A stretch of DNA of 64,000 nt from Paracidobacterium acidisoli (lineage in GTDB: Bacteria > Acidobacteriota > Terriglobia > Terriglobales > Acidobacteriaceae), in NCBI RefSeq assembly GCF_003428625.2, contig NZ_QVQT02000004.1, positions 665,583 to 729,582 of the forward strand. The letters are read 5' to 3'. Below are positions 52,141 through 59,840 of this stretch, piece after piece (position 1 is the stretch's first letter; each line of letters opens with the position of its first letter). The position numbers and the translations under genes were made by a program. The notes below the pieces were generated by a model. That model saw nothing but the letters and a program-made list of their open reading frames with translations. It ran no database searches and had not been told where the DNA came from.

Positions 52141-54168
52141 TCAGGCAACCACTTCTCCCTGCAGCCGGTCTGCTCCGGTTCCGGCATGAGTCGGCAATTC
52201 AATCACCACCGCAGAACCTCGCGGCAGCAGATTGCTTGCCGTGATCTCCCCGCCATGCTCGCGAATGATCGAATAGCAGATGCTCAGCCCCAGCCCTACG
52301 CCCTCGCCCGCCTGCGTGGCCGTGAAGAACGGATCGAAGGCGTGGATCGGGTCCACCCCGCGCGGGCCGGTATCTGAAACCACAACCTGTACCCGCCTGC
52401 CCGCCCGCCGCACTTCCACCTTCAGCCGCCGCTCTTCATCAGGAGGCATCTCCGAAAGCGCGCTGATGGAGCTGTTCATCAGGTGCAGCAGCACCTGGCG
52501 CAGCTGATCGCTGTTGATCCGGACTCCCGGCAGGCCATCGGCCACACACACCTGGAAGTCGATGCCTTTGCGCTCCAGTTCGTTGCGCCGCAGCTTTTCA
52601 ATGTCGTGCACGATCTGGTCAATCGGCGCCATTCCCGGATCACCGTGCGAGGGCCGCCAGAACCGCACCATGCTTTCGATAATCCGCTTCATGCGCCGCG
52701 CCTCTTCCCGAATCACCTGCGCATATTCGCGCATGGCGTCGTCCGCATCGCTGTCCTGAATCAGCTCTGCATATCCCAGCACCACCGTCAGCGGATTATT
52801 CAGCTCATGCGCCACGCCGCCGGCAATCTGTCCAAGTCCGGCCAGCTTCTCCGACTGCACAACCCGCTGCACCAGCAGATTGCTCTCCCGCGCAGCCGCA
52901 ATACGCGCCACCAGCAGCTCCAGCGGCAGCACATCGTCTGCCCGCAGCGGTGTTCCCGCGTCACGCAGCCTGCTCAGCAGCACCAGCCCCTCCAGCATGC
53001 CCGACCGCGTATACATCGGAACCACATAGGCGGTGGTGTAATTCAGCAGCTTCAGCTCGTCTCCTGGCTCGAACAGATAAGACAGGTCCACACGCGCCGT
53101 ATTGCCGATCTCGAACTGAAAGTACTTTGTCCTGCTGAACTCGCGAATCCTGTCCGGAGTCAGTCTCCCTGCCAGCGCATGCAGTGCGCCCTGCAGAGCT
53201 CCTTCCATGCCCGCCTTGCCTGCCAGCCCGTAGACGCGATCCGCATTGCACAGAACAATCGCTGCCTGGCTGAACCGGCTTTGCGCCACAATCGTCTCGC
53301 AGATGCTGTCGTAATGCTCCACGACGTCCCGATACGGGTCCAGATACAGGTCCAGCCGCGAATACTGCTCCAGCTCGATGCGTGCGCGATGATCGCGCTG
53401 CCGGCTTGCTTCATTCGCCGCCAGCTCCTCTTCCAGAACCAGAACGATCATGCCCGCCGCCGTAACCACTTTGACCAGGCTGAGCGTTCGGATCAGCGCT
53501 GCCGCCGTTGCATGAGCAATGGTTGCCAGGTCGAAGAAGTAGAGTGGCAGTCCCCAGTAAAGCAGCCCGCATACGGTAAAAATCACTCCCGGACTCAGTC
53601 GCCGGTACGCCAGCACGAAAAGCAGCGCCGTCATCAGGAAGATGCCGCTGTGCGCCAGCTGCAGCGTCTCTTCAAAGCGGCCATTCCATGTCAGCACCAG
53701 ACACACCAGGCCAACGGCTGCTGAAAAGGGAGCCGTAAACCATACCGGCGCCAGGTTCTTCAGCGAGCTCCAGTGAATGCCCGTATAGACGGTCGCCAGA
53801 GCGCACACCAGCAGCACGGCCTTTATGCCCGCTCCAGGCACCGGATACAGTGACCCCAGCACCGCATAGACCAGCAGGGGAAATCCGAAGGCGGCCACAT
53901 ACGGAACCCGTCCGCGAAACCGCAGCGGCGAAACCGACCCCAGAAACATCAGCGGAATCAGCTCGAAGCAGGCGTTACTCAGCGCGCGTGCCGCCGGTGT
54001 CATCTCCGGATGCCAGATGCGCAGAGCCAGCTGCGCTGCGGCCAGCAGCCATCCGGTCAGCCACAACAGCCGCTGCATCGTGCGCGCTCGTAAATAAAGA
54101 GCGCCGAACACAGTACCCAGCGCGCAAAGAAGAGCGAATGAGGGCACTCTGTAAAGTTCTTCGGTCAT
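52141..54168 (-). CDS. Membrane sensor histidine kinase with N-terminal 7TM-like domain
   Basis: About 675 residues from the ATG at 54168; a GTG at 54231 extends the frame. Six to eight hydrophobic segments fill residues 1-260, then a GAF-like region (about 300-420). The kinase core has the H box VAHELNNPLTVVLGYAEL (phosphorylated His about 453), the N box QLRQVLLHLMNSSISAL, and VVVSDTGPRGVDP with GEGVGLGLSICYSIIREHGG. Signal unknown; no response regulator is adjacent. Confidence 0.88.
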   Translation of the reverse strand: MTEELYRVPSFALLCALGTVFGALYLRARTMQRLLWLTGWLLAAAQLALRIWHPEMTPAARALSNACFELIPLMFLGSVSPLRFRGRVPYVAAFGFPLLVYAVLGSLYPVPGAGIKAVLLVCALATVYTGIHWSSLKNLAPVWFTAPFSAAVGLVCLVLTWNGRFEETLQLAHSGIFLMTALLFVLAYRRLSPGVIFTVCGLLYWGLPLYFFDLATIAHATAAALIRTLSLVKVVTAAGMIVLVLEEELAANEASRQRDHRARIELEQYSRLDLYLDPYRDVVEHYDSICETIVAQSRFSQAAIVLCNADRVYGLAGKAGMEGALQGALHALAGRLTPDRIREFSRTKYFQFEIGNTARVDLSYLFEPGDELKLLNYTTAYVVPMYTRSGMLEGLVLLSRLRDAGTPLRADDVLPLELLVARIAAARESNLLVQRVVQSEKLAGLGQIAGGVAHELNNPLTVVLGYAELIQDSDADDAMREYAQVIREEARRMKRIIESMVRFWRPSHGDPGMAPIDQIVHDIEKLRRNELERKGIDFQVCVADGLPGVRINSDQLRQVLLHLMNSSISALSEMPPDEERRLKVEVRRAGRRVQVVVSDTGPRGVDPIHAFDPFFTATQAGEGVGLGLSICYSIIREHGGEITASNLLPRGSAVVIELPTHAGTGADRLQGEVVA

Positions 54169-54314
54169 ACTGGCACGTTGTTTACGATCGAGTGTACGCT
54201 TCAGTAACCCCGGCACGGAATGAAAATTCACCCCTCATGGCACCATCGGTGATCTTCCGTTCATCACTTTTGTTCTCCGGGGCGTCTATCTCTCATAGAC
54301 AGGAGTCTGGTGCC

Positions 54315-55229
54315 GTGCCGCGTTCTTTCCTTTTCCGATCCTCGCTCATTGCCGTGTGTGGCGCGCTCTGCTTTTCCGTGGCAGCCATCGGCCAGGTATC
54401 GTATACCTCCATGCCGCTTGACTCCGGCTTCGGACCTCTCGATAACTCAGCGCCGCCCGTCCCCGCGCAGCAGATCATCGATCAGTTCGCGGCAAAGGAA
54501 AGCATCTTCCGCAAAGCTCTCGACAACTACACCTATCAGCGCAGCGTTCGCGTGCAGACCCTGGACGATGACAGCAAGCCCGACGGTGAGTACTACGAGG
54601 TCACCGACATCGTCTTCGATCCCGGCGGCCACCGCACCGAGCATGTCGTGGATGCGCCCGAAAGCACCCTTCAGCGTGTCATGATGTCTCCGGCCGATTT
54701 TCAGGACATCGAAGAGCGCCTGCCCTTCGTCCTCACCACCGAAGACATCGCCCAGTACAACGTCACCTACGTCGGTAAGGAGAAGGTCGACGAGGTCGAG
54801 TGCTACGTCTTCGATGTGGCTCCCAAAGTCATCGAGAAAAAGAAGCGCTACTTTCAGGGCCGTATCTGGGTCGATGAAAAGGATCTCCAGATCGTCGTCA
54901 CCAACGGCAAAAACGTTCCCGACGATCTCCGCAAGGGACATGAAGACCTCTCCATCCCCTTCGTCACCTTCCGCCAGCAGATCGACGGCAAGTACTGGTT
55001 CCCGGTCTATACGCACGGGGACGGCATTCTGCACTTCTCCGGCGGCAATGGGTATATGAGCCAGAGCGTGCACCTGCGCGAGACCCTCAAATACACCAAC
55101 TATCAGCAGTTCGGCGCAAGCATTCGCATTCTCATGGGAGGACAGGATATCGGAGGGGATCAGAAGGGCCGGCAAAATGGCCAGCAGCCGTCCTCTTCAC
55201 CGCAGCCTTCTTCGCAGCCGCAGCACTAA
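54315..55229 (+). CDS. Exported LolA-like lipoprotein-sorting-type protein
   Basis: 304 residues from the GTG at 54315, chosen for AGGAG at 54301 and the signal peptide that follows (SLIAVCGALCFSVAAIGQ); an ATG at 54237 is in frame. The domain from about 40 to 290 is beta-rich, with YEVTDIVFDPGGHRTEHVV, CYVFDVAPKVIEKKKRYFQG and RIWVDEKDLQIVVTNGK, the half-barrel pattern of LolA-like or outer-membrane lipoprotein-sorting proteins. The end is Gln/Ser/Pro-rich. Role inferred from fold only. Confidence 0.75.
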   Translation: MPRSFLFRSSLIAVCGALCFSVAAIGQVSYTSMPLDSGFGPLDNSAPPVPAQQIIDQFAAKESIFRKALDNYTYQRSVRVQTLDDDSKPDGEYYEVTDIVFDPGGHRTEHVVDAPESTLQRVMMSPADFQDIEERLPFVLTTEDIAQYNVTYVGKEKVDEVECYVFDVAPKVIEKKKRYFQGRIWVDEKDLQIVVTNGKNVPDDLRKGHEDLSIPFVTFRQQIDGKYWFPVYTHGDGILHFSGGNGYMSQSVHLRETLKYTNYQQFGASIRILMGGQDIGGDQKGRQNGQQPSSSPQPSSQPQH

Positions 55230-55571
55230 GTTTTGTCCCGCGGCAGAGCAGTCATCCCGTCGGTGCGAAGAAATCTGCGTTAAAACAGTGCACTCGGTCG
55301 ACCCTGAAATATGACAAAGTTCTGTCATGATTAGCCGGAATACTCAGCAAATCCCTCTGTCTGCCCGTTCAATCCGGCATTCCGCCACTTGCCGGGACAT
55401 GCGCTCCTCCAGCTGAAAGCCGGTGCCTGGCACGCTGCTCTGCTGCTACCATACTTATGGGTGACGTTTTTCCGCCGGGGAAGCGCAGGGTGTGACCTGG
55501 TCCGCCAGCGCTTTCTACTCCCTCGAATGCACCATCAGCGGCAGGCGATTCGTACCTGTGGAGGAACCATA
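55230..55571 (+). other. 342-base non-coding leader before metK
   Basis: No convincing gene. It contains atgaca (55311-55316) and tgtcat (55323-55328), a perfect 6-base inverted repeat, and further short hairpins (ccggc at 55374 with gccgg at 55391; gtgcc-t-ggcac near 55423). It lacks the recognisable core of the SAM-I riboswitch; I cannot exclude another SAM-sensing class. Confidence 0.5.
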
Positions 55572-56744
55572 TTGTCCAGGCATGAACGATTTCTCTTTAC
55601 CTCGGAGTCTGTCACCGAGGGCCATCCGGATAAGATTGCCGATCAGATTTCCGACGCCATTCTCGACGCCTGTCTCGAACAGGACCCATACAGCCGTGTC
55701 GCCTGCGAGACCCTGACCGCGACCGGCCTGGTCGTCATCGCCGGCGAGATCACCACCCGTGCTTACGTCGATTTCCAGTCGCTCGTTCGTGGCACGGTTG
55801 CAGCCATCGGCTACGACAACGCCATCTATGGCTTCGATTCCAACACCTGCGCCGTCATCTCGACCATCAATAAGCAGTCCGGTGACATTGCTATGGGTGT
55901 TGATACCGGCGGAGCTGGCGACCAGGGCATGATGTTCGGCTACGCGACCAACGAGACGCCGGAGCTGATGCCCACCGCCATTGCTCTCGCGCACAAGCTC
56001 ACGCGCCGCCTCTCGGAAGTGCGCAAATCCGGCAAGCTCGCTTACCTTCGCCCCGACGGCAAAAGCCAGGTCAGCGTCGAGTACGACGAGAACCACCGGC
56101 CGGTTCGCATCGATGCCGTCGTCATCTCCACCCAGCACGCCGAAACCGTCAGCAATGAAGAGCTGCGTGCCGACATCCTGAAGCACGTCATTCAGGCCGT
56201 GCTGCCCGGCGAGCTCCTCGACGAAAACACCAAGTACCACATCAATCCCACCGGCCGCTTCGTCATCGGCGGACCCATGGGCGACACCGGCCTCACCGGT
56301 CGCAAGATCATCGTCGACACCTACGGCGGCATGGGCCGTCACGGCGGCGGCGCGTTCAGCGGCAAGGACCCGACAAAGGTCGACCGCTCGGCCGCTTACA
56401 TGGCCCGTTATATCGCCAAAAACATCGTCGCCGCCGGCCTCGCCGACCGCTGCGAAGTCCAGCTTGCCTACGCCATCGGCGTCGCCGAGCCGGTCAGCGT
56501 TCTGGTCGATACCTTCGGCACCGGAAAGATTGAGTCCAAACGCCTCGAAGAGCTCGTGCGGGCCAACTTCCAGCTCACCCCAAAGGGCATCATCGAGAGC
56601 CTGCAGCTGCGCCGCCCCATCTACCGCAAAACCGCAGCCTACGGCCACTTCGGACGCACCGATGGCGACTTCACCTGGGAAGCCAGCGACAAAGCCGCTG
56701 CTCTGCGCGAGCAGGCGCAGCTCAGCGAAAAGGCGGCTGGATAG
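55572..56744 (+). CDS. metK: S-adenosylmethionine synthetase
   Basis: 390 residues from the TTG at 55572, which has GGAGG about 8 bases upstream and places [20 protein letters not shown] at the normal N-terminus. Other motifs: [12 protein letters not shown], the [20 protein letters not shown] segment, [19 protein letters not shown]. It makes SAM from methionine and ATP. The upstream open frame to 55389 is the leader and not coding. A strong terminator follows. Confidence 0.96.
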   Translation: MSRHERFLFTSESVTEGHPDKIADQISDAILDACLEQDPYSRVACETLTATGLVVIAGEITTRAYVDFQSLVRGTVAAIGYDNAIYGFDSNTCAVISTINKQSGDIAMGVDTGGAGDQGMMFGYATNETPELMPTAIALAHKLTRRLSEVRKSGKLAYLRPDGKSQVSVEYDENHRPVRIDAVVISTQHAETVSNEELRADILKHVIQAVLPGELLDENTKYHINPTGRFVIGGPMGDTGLTGRKIIVDTYGGMGRHGGGAFSGKDPTKVDRSAAYMARYIAKNIVAAGLADRCEVQLAYAIGVAEPVSVLVDTFGTGKIESKRLEELVRANFQLTPKGIIESLQLRRPIYRKTAAYGHFGRTDGDFTWEASDKAAALREQAQLSEKAAG

Positions 56745-56767
56745 CCGCATCGCTTCTATCCACTTGC

Positions 56768-56802
56768 GGGGCAGGTCGCACAGACCTGCCCCCTTCACTT
56801 TT
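56768..56802 (+). terminator. Rho-independent terminator of metK
   Basis: ggggcaggtc (56768-56777) and gacctgcccc (56783-56792) form a perfect 10-base-pair stem with a 5-base loop, followed by cttcactttt. It lies 23 bases after the metK stop. Confidence 0.88.
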
Positions 56803-56823
56803 GCAGGCGGAATACGCTCGTTT

Positions 56824-58014
56824 ATGAAGCCACGCGCAGCCGCAGCTGCTGAAATCCCGGATGCCGCGCAGCGATCGCTCGTCGGGCAGCTCCTGGCTTC
56901 AGCCACCCATCGCAAGCCTGAAATGCTGCGCCGGCTCTCTGAACTGGTGCATATCGAATCCCCCAGCGGCGACAAGGCCGCCGTCGACCGCGCCGTTGCC
57001 TCTGTTGCCTCTTGGTGCGAAGCGGCCTCGGGCCGTGTCAGGCTGCACCGTCAGCGGGAGTTCGGCAATCTGCTCGAAGCCTCCTTCCGCCCGCGCCGCT
57101 CGTCCTCTTCAAAGCCAATTCTTCTTCTCGGCCATCTCGATACGGTCTGGGAGATCGGTACGCTCCGCAACATGCCGTGGCGCGAAGAAAAAGGCCAAAT
57201 CGGCGGTCCCGGCATCCTCGATATGAAGGCCGGTGTCGTCATGGCTCTGACCGCCCTGCAGATTCTGCAGGAGCACAACGCTCTCTCCCGTCCTGTCATT
57301 TTGCTGCTCCACAGCGACGAAGAAGTCGGAAGCCACGTGTCGCGCCCGCTCACCGAAAAAATCGCCTGCCGGTGCGAAGCCGTCTATGTGCTGGAGCCGG
57401 CGCAGGGCGATCAGGGAGCTTACAAGACCGCGCGCAAGGGAATAGGGAATTACCGCCTCGATGTAAACGGCATCGCCTCGCACAGCGGCGTCGATTTCTC
57501 CGCCGGCCACAGCGCCGTTCTCGAGCTTGCCCGCCAGATCGAGCGCATCGCCGCTCTCACCGATCCAAAGCGCGGCATCACCGTCAATCCCGGCGTCATT
57601 GGCGGAGGCACGCGCTCCAATGTTGTGGCCGCTCACGCCTGGGTTGACATCGATGTGCGTATCGCCCGCGCCGGTGATGCACCTCGCATCGACCGCGCAC
57701 TGCGCCGGCTCCGCCCCGTGGACCGCAACTGCTCGCTCCACATCAGCGGCGGCCTCAATCGCCCTCCTATGGAACGAACCCGCGGAACCGTCGCCCTCTT
57801 CCGCCGCGCGCAGCACTTTGCCGCGGCTCTCGGCTTTTCGCTTGAAGAAGCCGCCACTGGCGGTGGCTCCGATGGAAACTTCACCGCGGCTCTGGGCATC
57901 CCCACGCTCGACGGCATGGGAGCAGTCGGAGCCGGTGCGCACGCTGCCCACGAGCACATCCTTGCCGCGTCGCTCATCCCCCGCACGGCGCTCCTCGCTG
58001 CCATGCTCCTGTAA
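56824..58014 (+). CDS. M20-family metallopeptidase (glutamate carboxypeptidase-like)
   Basis: 396 residues from the ATG at 56824; the frame upstream is the metK shadow. Zinc-site motifs: LLLGHLDTVW (His and catalytic Asp), GGPGILDMKAGVVM (bridging Asp), LLLHSDEEVGS (catalytic Glu pair), VLEPAQGDQG (Glu ligand) and AHEHILA (last His). It hydrolyses an amide, such as a C-terminal Glu or N-acyl group. A dimerisation domain sits at about 195-310. No signal peptide. Confidence 0.92.
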   Translation: MKPRAAAAAEIPDAAQRSLVGQLLASATHRKPEMLRRLSELVHIESPSGDKAAVDRAVASVASWCEAASGRVRLHRQREFGNLLEASFRPRRSSSSKPILLLGHLDTVWEIGTLRNMPWREEKGQIGGPGILDMKAGVVMALTALQILQEHNALSRPVILLLHSDEEVGSHVSRPLTEKIACRCEAVYVLEPAQGDQGAYKTARKGIGNYRLDVNGIASHSGVDFSAGHSAVLELARQIERIAALTDPKRGITVNPGVIGGGTRSNVVAAHAWVDIDVRIARAGDAPRIDRALRRLRPVDRNCSLHISGGLNRPPMERTRGTVALFRRAQHFAAALGFSLEEAATGGGSDGNFTAALGIPTLDGMGAVGAGAHAAHEHILAASLIPRTALLAAMLL

Positions 58015-58098
58015 CGTGCCGCGCTGAAATCACAGGTCTTCCGGTACGCATTACGCCGGCCCGCCCGTTTGCATCATGCGCATAAGCGGTTGCGGCAA

Positions 58099-58128
58099 TT
58101 GACAGTCTTTGCAGCGCCCACATACGAT
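58099..58128 (+). promoter_or_regulatory. Sigma-70-like promoter of the lactate permease gene
   Basis: TTGACA (58099-58104) and TACGAT (58123-58128) are spaced by 18 bases, 48 bases before the permease ATG. The -35 is perfect and the -10 matches 4 of 6. Confidence 0.6.
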
Positions 58129-58175
58129 TAACCCGCCTTAACACTCTGCTTTTCCACCATCGGACAAATCCAGGC

Positions 58176-59813
58176 ATGCATTGGTCTCAAACGTATCTGC
58201 TCTTTGGGAAGGGCCTGGCCTTTTCGGCGGCCCTTGCAGCGACGCCCGTTCTTACGCTGCTTCTGCTCCTCGGCGTCTTCCGTAAAGCAGCGTGGATCGC
58301 CGGTCTCTCCGGACTTGGCGTCACGTTTCTTCTCGCCATCGGCGCCTATCACATGCCCACGCTCACAGCCGTCAGCGCGGCCATGGACGGAGCTGCCTTC
58401 GGCCTCTTTCCCATCTCATGGATCGTCTTCTGGGCCATCGCTCTCTTCCGCGTCACCGAAGAGACCGGAAAGTTCGAGATCATCAAGGATTCCGTCAGCC
58501 GCCTTACGCCCGATCGCCGCCTGCAGGCTCTCCTGATCGCCTTTGCCTTCGGCGCTTTCATCGAAGGCGCTGCCGGCTTCGGCACGCCGGTCGCCATCGC
58601 CGCCACCATGCTCACCGGCCTCGGCTTTTCGGCCTTTGGAGCATCCGCGCTCTGTCTGCTCGCCAACACCGCCCCCGTGGCCTTCGGCTCCATCGGCATC
58701 CCCGTCGTGACCCTCGCCGGAACCACCGGCCTCCCGCTCGACAAGCTCAGCGCCGCGGTCGGCAGCTTCTGCGCCCCAGTATCGCTCATCCTGCCCGCGT
58801 ATCTGGTCATCGCGATGTGGGGCATGCGCGGCATCTCGGGAATATGGCTCCCAGCCGGCGTGGCCGGCGTGGTCTTCGCCTCCGTGCAGTTTTTTGTCTC
58901 CCATCACGTGGGGCCGCAGCTGACCGACATTCTGGCCTCGCTCACCGCGATGATTGCGCTCGTCGTCCTGCTGCGTGTCTGGCATCCCACCGCGGAGCAG
59001 ACCGCCGAGTATGCGTTCGAGAAGCCGAAAGCAACCGGCAAAATCCCCGAGCACACCACGCTGCAAGTCATGTATGCCTGGCTTCCTTATGGATTGCTGG
59101 TCATCTGCGTCCTCCTGTGGGGCTATAAGCCGATTCAGACATTTCTCAACCTGGGCACGTACTCCTTTCACTGGCCCTTTCTGCACAATGTGGTGCGGCG
59201 TATGGCTCCCATCGTCAACCGGGCCACACCCTATCCTGCCGTCTTTAATCTCAATTGGTTCTCCGCCTCCGGAACCTCCTGTATGACGGCGACCGTGCTC
59301 TCGGCCATCTGTCTCCGTATGAGTCCCCGGCACTTCTTCCGTGTCCTGGTCTCCGTCGCCTGGACGCTGCTGCTGCCCACCGTAACCGTCACATCCGTGC
59401 TCGCCATCGCCTTCCTGATGAATTACTGCGGCGCAACCGCGACCCTTGGCCTGGCTTTCTCCGCCACCGGAGTTCTGTTCCCCTTCTTTGGCTCCATGCT
59501 CGGCTGGCTGGGAGTCTTCCTCACCGGATCGGATACTTCATCGAACGCGCTCTTCGGCAACCTCCAGGTCATCACCGCTGGCCGCCTCGGCCTCGACCCC
59601 ATCCTGCTGGCAGCCACCAACTCCGCCGGCGGAGTCATGGGAAAGATGATCAGCCTGCAGACCATCGCCGTTGCCGCCGCTGCGACCGGCCTCTCCGTCT
59701 CCGATCAGGCAAAGCTCTTCCGCTTTACTCTGAAGCACAGCATCCTGCTGGCGAGTGTCATTGGCGCGCTGGCCCTGCTATACGTCTACGCCTTTCATTT
59801 CCACTGGGCCTGA
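58176..59813 (+). CDS. lctP: L-lactate permease
   Basis: 545 residues with about 13 TM helices. Family motifs: FGAFIEGAAGFGTPVAIAAT, CLLANTAPVAFGSIGIPVV, and FLTGSDTSSNALFGNLQ then NSAGGVMGKMISLQTIAVA. It imports lactate, possibly glycolate, with protons. No lactate dehydrogenase gene lies beside it. The next gene starts 27 bases later and is probably in the same transcript. Confidence 0.94.
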   Translation: MHWSQTYLLFGKGLAFSAALAATPVLTLLLLLGVFRKAAWIAGLSGLGVTFLLAIGAYHMPTLTAVSAAMDGAAFGLFPISWIVFWAIALFRVTEETGKFEIIKDSVSRLTPDRRLQALLIAFAFGAFIEGAAGFGTPVAIAATMLTGLGFSAFGASALCLLANTAPVAFGSIGIPVVTLAGTTGLPLDKLSAAVGSFCAPVSLILPAYLVIAMWGMRGISGIWLPAGVAGVVFASVQFFVSHHVGPQLTDILASLTAMIALVVLLRVWHPTAEQTAEYAFEKPKATGKIPEHTTLQVMYAWLPYGLLVICVLLWGYKPIQTFLNLGTYSFHWPFLHNVVRRMAPIVNRATPYPAVFNLNWFSASGTSCMTATVLSAICLRMSPRHFFRVLVSVAWTLLLPTVTVTSVLAIAFLMNYCGATATLGLAFSATGVLFPFFGSMLGWLGVFLTGSDTSSNALFGNLQVITAGRLGLDPILLAATNSAGGVMGKMISLQTIAVAAAATGLSVSDQAKLFRFTLKHSILLASVIGALALLYVYAFHFHWA

Positions 59814-59840
59814 GCCGCCCGCCACGGAGAACACTGATTT

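Noticed and set aside
55230..55571. SAM-I riboswitch before metK
   Set aside because: The conserved core blocks of SAM-I are not present; kept only as an unexplained leader.
55389..55571. N-terminal extension of MetK by 61 residues
   Set aside because: The extension has no family similarity, and the TTG at 55572 has a good Shine-Dalgarno and gives the normal N-terminus.
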